Of a stretch of 61,044 bases of DNA, positions 26,162 through 34,681 are shown piece by piece; within the stretch, counting starts at the first letter, position 1; each line of letters opens with the position of its first letter. The stretch comes from DASUTB01 sp036374835. GTDB taxonomy: Bacteria > Actinomycetota > Actinomycetes > Jiangellales > Jiangellaceae. The position numbers and the translations under genes were made by a program. The stretch covers positions 1 to 61,044 of the forward strand of contig DASUTB010000012.1 in assembly GCA_036374835.1 (NCBI GenBank), in the 5' to 3' direction. The notes under the pieces are model-generated. The model was not told the origin of the DNA. It searched no databases and was given only the letters and a program-made list of their open reading frames with translations.

Positions 26162-27109
26162 CTAGTGCTCGTGATCGCGGTAATGCGCGGCCAGCAGGTC
26201 TTCACCCCAATCGCGGCGCAGGTCGCGCCACACCGTGTGGATGTGGTTCGCGTCGTTCTGCGTGTTGTCGTACTCCAGCAAGAACGTCGGCCCGAGGACT
26301 GCGTAGTAGTGGCCGTGCCCGGGCTCGACCGGACCGGCCCAGCGGAACGACACACCGTCCAGTCCCGCCGCCTCGATGCCGGTCCATGCGGCGTCGGCCA
26401 CGGCGGGTACTGCACGGTCCAGGTGGTGGCGCACGAGTCGCACGAGAAGCTCGCGGTGCGCGCCGGCCATATCGGCATAGGCCAGTCCGGGCGGGATCTT
26501 GCCCGTGTCGGCTACGGGGTCGTGCCGGGTCAGAATGTCTCGTGGCGCCACCGAGTCGACAACGACGTCGGGCCGGTCCGCCACGAGTCCTCGCGCCAGC
26601 ACCCGCCCGAGGTCTTCGTCGTCGGGCAGCGTGCGCAAACCCGCCTGCGCGTGGCTCGGCGGGACGCTCGCCGGGTTGGCGCCGAAGAACATCGGCGCCC
26701 CCGCCACATGTTCCCCGACAATCGTCAGGTGAACGGCGAGATGGTGGCCGCCGACCTTCCATGCCCACGGTTGCCCGCCGCCCGGCTCGCCGAGCACCCG
26801 GAACCAGTAGTACTCCGGATGTCTGCGGTCCCAGCCCGGGCGTCCCACCGCGCGCTCGATCGCGGCAAGGATCTCCTCCAGCTGCATAATGGCGCGTGCT
26901 GTCGCGAATCCCCGCTTGGACAGGCCGGTCGCCAGCAGCTCGAGGGCACGTTCTTGCTGATCGGCCGACATGTCGGCCAGCGCCAGTCCGGGACGGGGCC
27001 CGGGCAGGTAGGTGAACTCACGTCGGTCCGAGGCGTCGAACGCGGCGATCGCCGTGCTCCGTTGTTCCGGCTCCAGCGAGTCCACGAACGCCCGCGCCGC
27101 GACGGTCAT
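26162..27109 (-). CDS. DUF3500 family protein
   Basis: 315 residues. The pattern matches DUF3500: AARAFVDSLEPEQR near the start, YYWFRVLGEPG, WAWKVGGHHLAVHLTIVG and the C-terminal YDNTQNDANHIHTVWRDL with several His residues that could bind metal. No proven activity. ATG 27109 is used because similarity begins there; ATG 27178 would overlap the upstream regulator. Probably co-transcribed with the WYL regulator 38 bases upstream. Confidence 0.78.
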   Translation of the reverse strand: MTVAARAFVDSLEPEQRSTAIAAFDASDRREFTYLPGPRPGLALADMSADQQERALELLATGLSKRGFATARAIMQLEEILAAIERAVGRPGWDRRHPEYYWFRVLGEPGGGQPWAWKVGGHHLAVHLTIVGEHVAGAPMFFGANPASVPPSHAQAGLRTLPDDEDLGRVLARGLVADRPDVVVDSVAPRDILTRHDPVADTGKIPPGLAYADMAGAHRELLVRLVRHHLDRAVPAVADAAWTGIEAAGLDGVSFRWAGPVEPGHGHYYAVLGPTFLLEYDNTQNDANHIHTVWRDLRRDWGEDLLAAHYRDHEH

Positions 27110-27146
27110 TTCACGCGTTACCCGAGTCTGGTCGCCGCCGAACAGC

Positions 27147-28121
27147 TCACCCACGACCAGCCACCCTACGTGACCCATCCGTTGGATTGCGTTGCACAAG
27201 CTCAGCGCCGATTCGGCCGAGTTCAACTCGTACGCTGTCCGGTTCGAGAACGTCGATCTGGTCGCCCCATCCAGCCAATCCACGGGCCAGGAGCTCCGTG
27301 GTCGGCGCGGCCACTCGCACGCGGAGACGGTTGCCGTCCAGCGGCTCCGCCGTCACGGCCTGCTCGCCGAGCCGCTCGCGGAGAAACGGCAGGACGTTCG
27401 GATCGGTGACGATGGTCGCCGATGCACCATGGCGCTGCTCGTCGACCGCACGGACGACTTCCGCCCACGCCTCGGCAAGATCAAGGTTAGCCGGTCGTTC
27501 GGCCGGCTCGTCGGTGACGACGGCGTCGACGATCCGGTCCACCCGGTAGGTGCGCCGGCCGCCGTCCGTGCGGCCGAGCAAGTACCAGACCTGGCTCTTT
27601 TCGACCAGACCCCACGGCTCGACGAGTCGCTCCGCAGGCTCGCGATCCCAACCGCGATAGATCAGCCCGACCTTCCTACGCTGCACGACCGCCGCCTGCA
27701 ACTCCGCGACGAGTGCAGGCCGCTCCCGCACCGGTCGACCCCACTGCGACGGATCGATGACCACGGTTTCGGCAGCCGCCTCAGCGTCCGCGCGGAAGGT
27801 CTCCGGCAGGGCACGCACCAGCTTGCGCAGTGCCGACTTCGCTTCGGGCGCCACCGAAGCCGCCGGACCGACCAGCAGGAACAGGGCGCGTGCCTCCGGG
27901 GCGGACAGCCCGGTCAGATCGGTTCGCGCACCACCGAGCAACTGCCAGCCACCGCCACGACCCACCTGCGGGTACACCGGGATACCGGCCGCTGACAGTG
28001 CTTCCAGGTCACGTCTGGCCGTGGACACTGAGACCTCAAGCTCGTCGGCCAACTCGGTCGCCGTGACGCTGCCCCGTGCCTGCATGAGAAGCAGCGTTGC
28101 GACTAGCCGGTCTGCGCGCAT
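27147..28121 (-). CDS. WYL-domain transcriptional regulator (YafY-like)
   Basis: 324 residues. The N-terminal HTH_11 domain reads RADRLVATLLLMQARGSVTATELADELEVS; the central WYL domain contains RGWDREPAERLVEPWGLV and VWYLLGRTDGGRRTYRVDRI. Such proteins bind nucleic-acid-like or small-molecule ligands. Divergent from the VOC gene with 89 bases between starts, the common pairing for glyoxalase-linked YafY regulators. Confidence 0.87.
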   Translation of the reverse strand: MRADRLVATLLLMQARGSVTATELADELEVSVSTARRDLEALSAAGIPVYPQVGRGGGWQLLGGARTDLTGLSAPEARALFLLVGPAASVAPEAKSALRKLVRALPETFRADAEAAAETVVIDPSQWGRPVRERPALVAELQAAVVQRRKVGLIYRGWDREPAERLVEPWGLVEKSQVWYLLGRTDGGRRTYRVDRIVDAVVTDEPAERPANLDLAEAWAEVVRAVDEQRHGASATIVTDPNVLPFLRERLGEQAVTAEPLDGNRLRVRVAAPTTELLARGLAGWGDQIDVLEPDSVRVELGRIGAELVQRNPTDGSRRVAGRG

Positions 28122-28210
28122 CTGCTCAGTCTCTCAAACAAAGTAGTCAGTGGATGAGCACTTTTATGCCGGATCCTGGTCGAGACAGCGAAAAGAGAAG
28201 GGACATCACC

Positions 28211-28645
28211 ATGTTGCGAGGATTCGCCACCATCAGCTACTGGGCCGACGACCTGGACGCCGCCAAGCGCTGGTACACCGAGCTGCTCGGGATCGAGCCG
28301 TACTTCGAGCGCTCGGGACCGGACGGACGTCCCGGCTACGTCGAGTTCCGGGTCGGTGACTATCAGGACGAACTTGGCCTGATCGACCGCCGCTGGGCGC
28401 CCGACGGCGGCGCGTCCGAGCCGGGCGGGGTCGTCATGCACTGGCACGTCGACGACATCGCAGCCACGTACGAGCGGCTCCGGTCGATGGGCGCCGCCGA
28501 GTATCAGCCCATCACTCCGCGCGGCGAGGGATTCGTGACCGCCGCCGTCACGGATCCGTTCGGCAACGTGCTCGGCATCATGCAGAACCCGCACTACGTC
28601 GAGATCCTTCGGCAGTTCGAACCTGATGCGACAGTCCTCGATTGA
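28211..28645 (+). CDS. VOC-family (glyoxalase-like) protein
   Basis: 144-residue paired beta-alpha-beta-beta-beta fold. FATISYWADDLDAAKRWYTELLGIEP is the N-terminal half; MHWHVDDIAATYERLRSMG and ATDPFGNVLGIM-like VTDPFGNVLGIMQNP the C-terminal half. Potential metal His/Glu residues are present (HWH, E at EFR). ATG 28211 follows GAAGGGA. Probable target of the divergent WYL regulator. Its stop lies inside the palindrome CCTCGATTGAATCGAGG. Confidence 0.84.
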   Translation: MLRGFATISYWADDLDAAKRWYTELLGIEPYFERSGPDGRPGYVEFRVGDYQDELGLIDRRWAPDGGASEPGGVVMHWHVDDIAATYERLRSMGAAEYQPITPRGEGFVTAAVTDPFGNVLGIMQNPHYVEILRQFEPDATVLD

Positions 28646-28725
28646 ATCGAGGGGTCCGGCGTTCGGATTGCTGCGTCATGATCTATCAAGCCAGATTGTC
28701 GGACCCGCGTGGCACGATCGCCCTC

Positions 28726-29088
28726 ATGGATGCAGGACCAACCCACGAGCGAGCGACCGAGCCCGAGGACCTTAGTCGAATGGTGGTCGAACGACTCAAC
28801 GCCGGCGACGTGGACGGCCTGGTCGAGCTCTACGAACCGGACGCGGTGATGGCACTGCCCGGCGGTAGGTCTGCGACCGGTGCACAGCAAATCCGTGCCG
28901 CCTACGAGCAGTTCGTCGCCGACCCTCCTTCCGTCCAACCAGGTACTCAGCAGCCGACACTGCGCTGCGGCGAACTGGCCCTCACCTCCTCCCGCCTGCC
29001 CGACGGCACGATCACCGTCGAGGTAGCCCGGCGACAGGCAGACCGAACCTGGCGATGGGTGCTCGACCGGCCCAGCATCAACAGCTGA
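28726..29088 (+). CDS. NTF2-like (SnoaL/YybH) protein
   Basis: 120-residue cone-fold protein. VVERLNAGDVDGLVELYEPDAVMALPGG and the terminal beta strands ELALTSSRLPDGTITVEVARR, WRWVLDRPS match YybH/SgcJ-type NTF2-like proteins. Activity cannot be predicted from the fold. ATG 28726 has no Shine-Dalgarno; ATG 28678 is a possible longer start. Confidence 0.75.
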   Translation: MDAGPTHERATEPEDLSRMVVERLNAGDVDGLVELYEPDAVMALPGGRSATGAQQIRAAYEQFVADPPSVQPGTQQPTLRCGELALTSSRLPDGTITVEVARRQADRTWRWVLDRPSINS

Positions 29089-29303
29089 GACCACGGCGAT
29101 ACATCTCGACACGCGGATCCGCAGCACTGGCAAGCGATGCCGGAGTCAGCCGGTGCCCCATGGGTTCCAGTGTGCTGGCAACACGGCCCTGGTGATCGAG
29201 CGGGAATCCGGCGGCTCATCCAGTTGACCTCAACCTAACTTGAAGTTGCAGGCTGGCGGGATACGCGGAGAGTCCGCGTGAGGACAGATCGAAAGGCGAG
29301 TCG

Positions 29304-30281
29304 ATGCACGCCATCCGGCAGTACGAGTTCGGCCCCGCAGAGAAGCTGCGCTACGAGGATGTCGAGGATCCGCATCCGGGCCCGGGGCAAGTGAGAATCT
29401 CCGTGCGGGCAGCCGGGGTACATCTCATCGACACCGTGATTCGCCAGGGCGGCGCCGCTGGCGCGTACGGACGTCCCGAGTTTCCGATGACTCCTGGCCG
29501 TGAGGTCGCCGGGATCGTCGACGAGCTGGGTGACGGGGTTGACACGGACTGGCTCGGCGCCCGCGTGGTGACTCACCTGGGACCGGCCAGCGGCGGCTAC
29601 GCCGAACTCGCGGTCAGCGACGTTGCGTCGGTCCATGCCCTGCTGGACGACGTCGGCTTCGACACCTCGGTGGCCATGATCGGCACCGGTCGCACCACCA
29701 TGGGGATACTGCGCTTCGCGCAGCTGACCCGTGACGACATCGTCCTGGTGACCTCGGCCGCCGGCGGGATCGGCGGCTTGGTCGTGCAGGCCGGGCGGAA
29801 CCTGGGCGCGACCGTGGTCGGCGTCGCGGGCGGCGCACGTAAGGTGGAGCGGGTCCGTGCGCTGGGCGCCGAGGTCGCGGCGGACTACAACGATCCGGAC
29901 TGGACCGCGCGGGTACGCGAGGAACTCGACGGGCGCGAGATCACGGTCGTGCTCGACGGCGTCGGCGGTGCGCTCGGGCGCGGCGCACTGGAGCTGCTCG
30001 GTCCCGGCGGAACCCTGGTGATGTTCGGCTGGGCCTCCGGCACGGCTACCCACGTCACCACCGATGACCTGGTCGACGGAGGGCTCACGGTCACATGGGT
30101 GCTCGGCCCGGCGATGCGGCGGTGGCCCCCGATTCGCACCCTGGAGAAGGATGCACTCGCCGAGCTCGCGGCCGGCCGCCTCGTGCCTGACGTCCAATCG
30201 TTCCCACTCAAGGACGCCGCAGCCGCCCACGCTGCGCTGGAGACTCGCGCAACACTCGGCAAGGTCGTTCTGGTGCCATGA
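29304..30281 (+). CDS. Zinc-type alcohol dehydrogenase-like quinone oxidoreductase
   Basis: 325-residue medium-chain reductase. The GroES-like half has AAGVHLIDTVIRQGG and PGREVAGIVDELG; the Rossmann half has VTSAAGGIGGLVVQAGRNLGA. The structural zinc cysteines are missing, placing it in the zinc-free quinone oxidoreductase group (NADPH:quinone reductase). AAAGGCGAG precedes ATG 29304. Confidence 0.87.
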   Translation: MHAIRQYEFGPAEKLRYEDVEDPHPGPGQVRISVRAAGVHLIDTVIRQGGAAGAYGRPEFPMTPGREVAGIVDELGDGVDTDWLGARVVTHLGPASGGYAELAVSDVASVHALLDDVGFDTSVAMIGTGRTTMGILRFAQLTRDDIVLVTSAAGGIGGLVVQAGRNLGATVVGVAGGARKVERVRALGAEVAADYNDPDWTARVREELDGREITVVLDGVGGALGRGALELLGPGGTLVMFGWASGTATHVTTDDLVDGGLTVTWVLGPAMRRWPPIRTLEKDALAELAAGRLVPDVQSFPLKDAAAAHAALETRATLGKVVLVP

Positions 30282-30306
30282 CCGGCGGGAGACCGAAAAC
30301 TCGTCC

Positions 30307-30921
30307 TCAGATCCAGCCGTGGCGCCGTGCGACCTGGGCGGCCTCGTGGCGATTCGGGGCGTTCAGTTTCTGTGCCGCCGAGGAGAGGTAGTTGCGCACC
30401 GTGCCCGGCGACAAAGAAACGCGCTCGGCGATCTCGTCGGCCGGGGCACCGTCGGCTGCCAGTTCGAGGACGTCGGCCTCGCGAGGAGTGAGCGGACTTT
30501 CGCCGGCGCTGATGGCCTCAGCCGCGAGCTCCGGGTCGACGTACCGGCCGCCGTCGTTCACCGTCCGCAGGACATCGGCAAGGACCTGGGCGGACACCGT
30601 CTTGGGCACAAATCCGCGCACCCCGGCAGATAGGGCGCGTTTAAGATAGCCGGCGCGGCCGTGGCTGGTGACGATCACCGCTGCGCAGGTGGGCAATTCC
30701 GATCGAAGTGACTCCGCCACCGCGATCCCGTCCGGTCCGGGCATCTGCAGGTCGAGCACGGCGATGTCCGGGCGGTGCAGTCGCGCCGCAGCGAGCGCCT
30801 CGTCACCAGAGGCCGCCTCGGCCACGACCTCGATGTCCTCCTCCAGCGCCAGCAGGGCCTTGAGCGCGCCCCGGATCAGGTTCTCGTCGTCCGCGAGCAG
30901 CACCCGTACCTGATCAGGCAT
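30307..30921 (-). CDS. NarL/FixJ-family response regulator
   Basis: 204 residues. Receiver domain with acidic pair D11/D12, phosphoacceptor D57 (AVLDLQMPG) and Lys in VPKTVS; C-terminal LuxR helix-turn-helix LTPREADVLELAADGAPADEIAERVSLSPGTVRNYLSS. It overlaps the histidine kinase gene by eight bases. It probably controls the ABC exporter genes of the same operon. Confidence 0.93.
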   Translation of the reverse strand: MPDQVRVLLADDENLIRGALKALLALEEDIEVVAEAASGDEALAAARLHRPDIAVLDLQMPGPDGIAVAESLRSELPTCAAVIVTSHGRAGYLKRALSAGVRGFVPKTVSAQVLADVLRTVNDGGRYVDPELAAEAISAGESPLTPREADVLELAADGAPADEIAERVSLSPGTVRNYLSSAAQKLNAPNRHEAAQVARRHGWI

Positions 30922-32128
30922 CGGCCATCGTCCTGCGCGGCTCGACGGGCACAGTGGCCGTCAGCACGAAGTGGTCGTTGCCGTCGGGCCCGGCCGTCAG
31001 CGTGCCACCCTGGGCCTCGAGTCGCTCGCGCAGCCCAGCCAGCCCGCTGCCGGTCTGAACGCTCTGCTGTTCGCGGACGCCGTCGTTGCGCATCGACAAG
31101 CGGGCGACCCCATCGTCCACCTGTACGTCGATCCGGCACGACGACGCCTCGGCATGCCGCAGGACGTTCGTCGTCGCCTCCCGTACCACCCAGCCCAGGG
31201 TGGACTGGACGTGCTCCGGCAGCTCGTCACCCGAGCCCGACATCTCGCACTCCGTGCCGGCCGCGGACAGCAGCGACCGTGACCCGGACAGCTCGGAGTC
31301 CAGGCACGCGACGCGGTGACCACGCACGACGGCGCGCACCTCAGCCAGCGAGTCCTCGGCGAGTTGTCGGACGCCCCTGATCTCGCCTGTCGCGCGATCC
31401 GGATCCCGGGTCACCAGGGCCTCAGCCAACTCGCTCTTCAGCGCGACCACCGACAGGTTGCGGCCGAGTGTGTCGTGCAGATCCCGGGCGAACCGAAGTC
31501 GTTCTTCTGCCACGGCCAGCGCGGCCTCGGTCGTGCGTGCCCGGTCCAGCCGGACCACGACGTCGAGCATCCACACCGAGAGCCGGTAGGACGCGGCAAG
31601 CGCGGTCATCACTCCGACCAGCGAACCGACACCAATCGAGCCGGAGGACGATGTGGCCGGCAGCCCGATCGCGAACGCGGTGACCACGCCGGCGCCGAGT
31701 ACGCGGGTCGCGCCTCGTGCCGAGAGCCCGGCGGTCAGCGGGGCCAGGAAGAAGAACACGACACCGGCCGCGGAGATGAAGCCGACGTCGGGCATGCCAT
31801 CGCTGGCCCATGGAAGGTACTCACGCCATGCGAGAACCGCGGCGACCGCGCCGACGGTGACGGACGCAGCCGCGATTCGCTGCTTGTCGGGACGTGGCCC
31901 ACCGTCCATCCGATGCCGCAGACTGCCGTGGAGCAGAACAAGACATGCGGCCGTATGCATCGCGGCAACCGCCATGATTCCGATCATCACGTTGCCGGGC
32001 GTTTCCGCGTCGATGTGCGCGACGGCCTGCAGCGCGAGGACCATCTCCATGCCCGAAAGGAAGTAGAGCGATCCCTGCGTGAAGGTGTCGAACCGCTCGA
32101 GATCGGTCCGGCCGCGCAGCTTCCACAT
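30914..32128 (-). CDS. DesK/NarL-type sensor histidine kinase
   Basis: 404 residues. About six transmembrane segments without a large extracellular domain occupy the first 190 residues. The HisKA_3 motif RFARDLHDTLGRNLSVVALKSE carries the phospho-His; the ATPase domain has REATTNVLRHAEAS and GSGLAGLRERL. The intramembrane-sensing layout suggests detection of envelope stress or a drug. ATG 32128 is used; GTG 32131 is one codon upstream. Confidence 0.92.
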   Translation of the reverse strand: MWKLRGRTDLERFDTFTQGSLYFLSGMEMVLALQAVAHIDAETPGNVMIGIMAVAAMHTAACLVLLHGSLRHRMDGGPRPDKQRIAAASVTVGAVAAVLAWREYLPWASDGMPDVGFISAAGVVFFFLAPLTAGLSARGATRVLGAGVVTAFAIGLPATSSSGSIGVGSLVGVMTALAASYRLSVWMLDVVVRLDRARTTEAALAVAEERLRFARDLHDTLGRNLSVVALKSELAEALVTRDPDRATGEIRGVRQLAEDSLAEVRAVVRGHRVACLDSELSGSRSLLSAAGTECEMSGSGDELPEHVQSTLGWVVREATTNVLRHAEASSCRIDVQVDDGVARLSMRNDGVREQQSVQTGSGLAGLRERLEAQGGTLTAGPDGNDHFVLTATVPVEPRRTMADA

Positions 32129-32140
32129 CACGCCACGAGC

Positions 32141-32962
32141 TTACGCACGTGGATCCCACCGGAACCAGCGTCGCACACCGTACACACCGAGGTACAACCA
32201 CAGCACCAGCACCACGAACGGGATCACCGCCTCGCTGAAGGTGGCCGGGAAGCCGACTGGGTCCGCCTCCCCGACCGCGCCTGCCAAGCCGAGCTGGGTC
32301 AGCTCCACGATCGGAGTGAGCGGCAGCAGCCGTGCCGCGCCGGCGGCAACGTCCGGGAGGAAGTCCAGTGGGAATGTCAGGCCCGACAAGAGCAGACAGA
32401 CGATCATCAGCGGCATCGTGGTCACTTGAGCCAGCTCCGTCGTCCGCGTGAACACGGTGCTGACGAGCGCCAGCAACACGAAGACGGCCGAGCCCGCGAT
32501 CACGGCAACGATGACGAGCAGCGGGTTCACCGGTGCCCCCATGTCCAGGAGCAGGACGGCGCCGAGCACGCCGAGAACGATTTGCGCTGCGGCTATCGCA
32601 AGGGACGGTACGGCCCCGGCGAGCATGACCTCGCGGTCCCGCGCCTCGCTGGTGCGCAGCCGTTTCAGGACCAGCTCCTCACGCCGCGCGACGTACGTCG
32701 TCACGAGGTTGTAGTAGACGACGAACAGCAGCACGAACCCGATCAGCGTCCCGGCCAGATACACGCCGAGGTTGATGCCGACGTCCTCGGCCACAACCGA
32801 TAGCGCCCCAACCAACAGCAGCGGCATGGCCAGGACCATGAACAGCGCCGTCTTGTTCCGCAGCAGCAGCCGCAGCTCGGCTGCGCTCATCGCCATGACT
32901 CGGCGGCGGGCAGGGGACGACGTGTTCCTGGTCGTCGACCTCGTTGTGGTGTCGATGCTCAT
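32141..32962 (-). CDS. ABC-2 type transporter permease
   Basis: 273 residues with six hydrophobic segments. AELRLLLRNKTALFMVLAMPLLLV at the N-terminus and the SGLTFPLDFLPDVAAGAARLLPLTPIVEL signature stretch are typical of ABC-2 exporters. It overlaps the ATPase gene by four bases (ATGA), so both form one drug- or lipid-export complex regulated by the downstream two-component pair. Confidence 0.9.
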   Translation of the reverse strand: MSIDTTTRSTTRNTSSPARRRVMAMSAAELRLLLRNKTALFMVLAMPLLLVGALSVVAEDVGINLGVYLAGTLIGFVLLFVVYYNLVTTYVARREELVLKRLRTSEARDREVMLAGAVPSLAIAAAQIVLGVLGAVLLLDMGAPVNPLLVIVAVIAGSAVFVLLALVSTVFTRTTELAQVTTMPLMIVCLLLSGLTFPLDFLPDVAAGAARLLPLTPIVELTQLGLAGAVGEADPVGFPATFSEAVIPFVVLVLWLYLGVYGVRRWFRWDPRA

Positions 32963-33897
32963 GCCGGCACCTCCTCGGAAATCTCGTGGTCCGTTGCCGC
33001 CACCGCGAGGAACGCCTCCTCGATCGATGCCGATCTCGCGTGCAGGTTCTCCAGCTTCAGCCCGTACGTATTCGCCCAGGTCAACAGCTCCGTCAGGGTG
33101 TCCTGGAGTGCCTGGGTGTGCAGCACGACCCGCTTCGCGGCGGTCGTCACCGTCACGCCGGGCAGCTGCGGAAGCGCGCCGCCCTGGAGCGGCTCGAAAG
33201 AGATGGTCGACGGGTGCGACGCCGCCACCTCAGCCGGCGTTCCGCATGTGACGATCCGGCCCCGGTGCATGATCGCGAGCCGGTTCGCCAGCGCCTCCGC
33301 CTCTTCGAGATAGTGCGTCGTCAGCACGATCGTCGTTCCGTCGTCGACCAGCTGTCTGACCAGATCCCAAGTCTTCCGGCGGCTCTCCGGATCCAGGCCG
33401 GTCGTCGGTTCGTCGAGGAAGAGTGCGGCCGGCCGTCCCAGCACGGCGAGTGCCAGATCGAGGCGGCGTCGCTCACCGCCGGACAGAGCCCGGATCGGGA
33501 CGTCGGCCCGGTGCGAGAGATCGACCAGCGCGAGAACCTCATCCAACGGACCAGGGTTCGACGTGATTCCCGCCCACATTCGCGTCATCTCCGCAGCGGT
33601 CAGGTCCGACGGGAAGCCGCCTTCTTGAAGCATGACGCCGGTGCGCGGCCGCACAGTCGCGCTTTCGGCGTAGGGGTCGCGCCCGAACACGCGCACCTGT
33701 CCGGCGGTCGGCTCGGCCAGTCCCTCCAGGATCTCCATCGTGGATGTCTTGCCCGCGCCGTTGGTTCCCAGCAGTGCGAAGAGCTCGCCTTCGGCCACGT
33801 CGAACGACACACCGCGAACCGCTTCGAAACCGTCACCCTCGCCGTAGCGGCGGCGGAGCTCGTCCACCTCGATGACTATGTCGCGTCGTCCATTCAT
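32959..33897 (-). CDS. ABC transporter ATP-binding protein (ABC-2 exporter)
   Basis: 312 residues. Walker A GTNGAGKTS, the Q-loop LQEGGFP, signature LSGGERRRLDLA, Walker B ALFLDEPTTGLDPE and switch His in LTTHYLEEA are intact. The approximately 90-residue C-terminal extension is typical of DrrA-like exporters. First gene of the exporter and two-component operon; ATG 33897. Confidence 0.92.
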   Translation of the reverse strand: MNGRRDIVIEVDELRRRYGEGDGFEAVRGVSFDVAEGELFALLGTNGAGKTSTMEILEGLAEPTAGQVRVFGRDPYAESATVRPRTGVMLQEGGFPSDLTAAEMTRMWAGITSNPGPLDEVLALVDLSHRADVPIRALSGGERRRLDLALAVLGRPAALFLDEPTTGLDPESRRKTWDLVRQLVDDGTTIVLTTHYLEEAEALANRLAIMHRGRIVTCGTPAEVAASHPSTISFEPLQGGALPQLPGVTVTTAAKRVVLHTQALQDTLTELLTWANTYGLKLENLHARSASIEEAFLAVAATDHEISEEVPA

Positions 33898-34020
33898 GCC
33901 TCCAGCATGGACGGCGATTCGACTCGCGACCGATGGCGACGGTCACCGATTCACGTGGAATGGGCACCGAACGACCATGACATCCGTCATGCCTGCGATC
34001 CCGCGACGTGGCCGCCAGTT

Positions 34021-34050
34021 ACCTGATCGCTCCAAGTAGAACGATCAGGT
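34021..34050. repeat. ACCTGATCG hairpin with 12-nt loop
   Basis: ACCTGATCG (34021-34029) pairs perfectly with CGATCAGGT (34042-34050) across 12 bases. ACCTGATCG recurs at about 34082-34090, and TGATCAGGT also starts at the stop codons at 1520 and 38811. It lies in the 255-bp region between the exporter ATPase start and rpmG end, which otherwise holds no gene I can support. Confidence 0.7.
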
Positions 34051-34129
34051 GGCCAAGTGGCTGCTCCGAGCACGTATTTCTCACCTGATCGTCGACGGCT
34101 TACGCCGGCCGAGCCGACCAAGCGACATC

Positions 34130-34170
34130 CACCGCGAGAACCGCGGACAAAGTCAGCGGGTCTCGCGGTG
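34130..34170 (-). terminator. Hairpin spanning the rpmG stop
   Basis: CACCGCGAGAACC (34130-34142) pairs with GGGTCTCGCGGTG (34158-34170) except for one position. The upstream arm encodes the last rpmG residues, so a terminator or stabiliser for the tRNA-rpmG transcript is likely. Confidence 0.55.
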
Positions 34171-34323
34171 CGTGGTGTGAGTCCGGCAGCGCGGGCAGTA
34201 CTTCTTCATCTCGAGCCGGTCGGGGTTGTTCCGCCGGTTCTTCTTGGTGATGTAGTTGCGCTCTTTGCACTCCGTGCAGGCCATGGTGATCTTTGGCCGG
34301 ATGTCGGTCGTCTTGCTGGCCAC
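34153..34323 (-). CDS. rpmG: 50S ribosomal protein L33
   Basis: 56-residue zinc-ribbon (Cys-plus) L33. ACTECKERNYITKKNRRNNP and KKYCPRCRTHTTHRETR give the CxxC...CxxC metal site. GTG 34323 has GGAGG seven bases upstream. tRNA-Met and tRNA-Thr precede it on the same strand, the conserved order; the hadA-hadB-murB genes expected next are displaced to 23.2 kb. Confidence 0.95.
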   Translation of the reverse strand: MASKTTDIRPKITMACTECKERNYITKKNRRNNPDRLEMKKYCPRCRTHTTHRETR

Positions 34324-34371
34324 GGTCTGCCTCCGTGCTCGTTGTCTCTCGTGGATTCCAGTGGTCGAAAG

Positions 34372-34445
34372 TAGCGGGGGCGGGACTCGAACCCGCGACA
34401 CCACGATTATGAGCCGTGTGCTCTGACCTCCTGAGCTACCCCGCC
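34372..34445 (-). tRNA. tRNA-Met (CAT), elongator type
   Basis: 74-nt cloverleaf: acceptor GGCGGGG/CCCCGCT, anticodon arm CACGG-CTCATAA-TCGTG, T-arm GCGGGTTCGAGTCCCGC. The anticodon stem lacks the three G-C pairs of initiator tRNA and position 1 pairs, so this is the elongator. CCA not encoded. Confidence 0.93.
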
Positions 34446-34486
34446 GGGCACCCGACACCTGCCCGCGAGGCCAGCATCGGGTTACG

Positions 34487-34559
34487 AGCCCCAATACGGA
34501 ATCGAACCGTAGACCTTCTCCTTACCATGGAGACGCTCTGCCGACTGAGCTATTGGGGC
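34487..34559 (-). tRNA. tRNA-Thr (GGT)
   Basis: 73-nt cloverleaf: acceptor GCCCCAA/TTGGGGC, D-arm GCTC/GAGC, anticodon arm TCTCC-ATGGTAA-GGAGA, T-arm TACGGTTCGATTCCGTA. It lies 41 bases upstream of tRNA-Met. Confidence 0.94.
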
Positions 34560-34681
34560 AAGCGACACGAGGGTACACAACGCAAGGCTCTGGCGCGAAA
34601 TCGTTACACGTGGTCCGGGCCGCGTAGGCTGGTCGCAGCGCCGCTTTCGACGGATCGCCCACCAGCGCGAAGGAGCCGATC

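Noticed and set aside
24016..26478. 820-codon minus-strand frame
   Set aside because: Lies antisense to the sodium channel tail, proline dehydrogenase and membrane protein genes; composition is Arg/Ser-rich with no family.
28636..28652. Palindrome CCTCGATTGAATCGAGG at the VOC gene end
   Set aside because: A one-base loop cannot form a stable hairpin; it may be an operator, but nothing else supports this.
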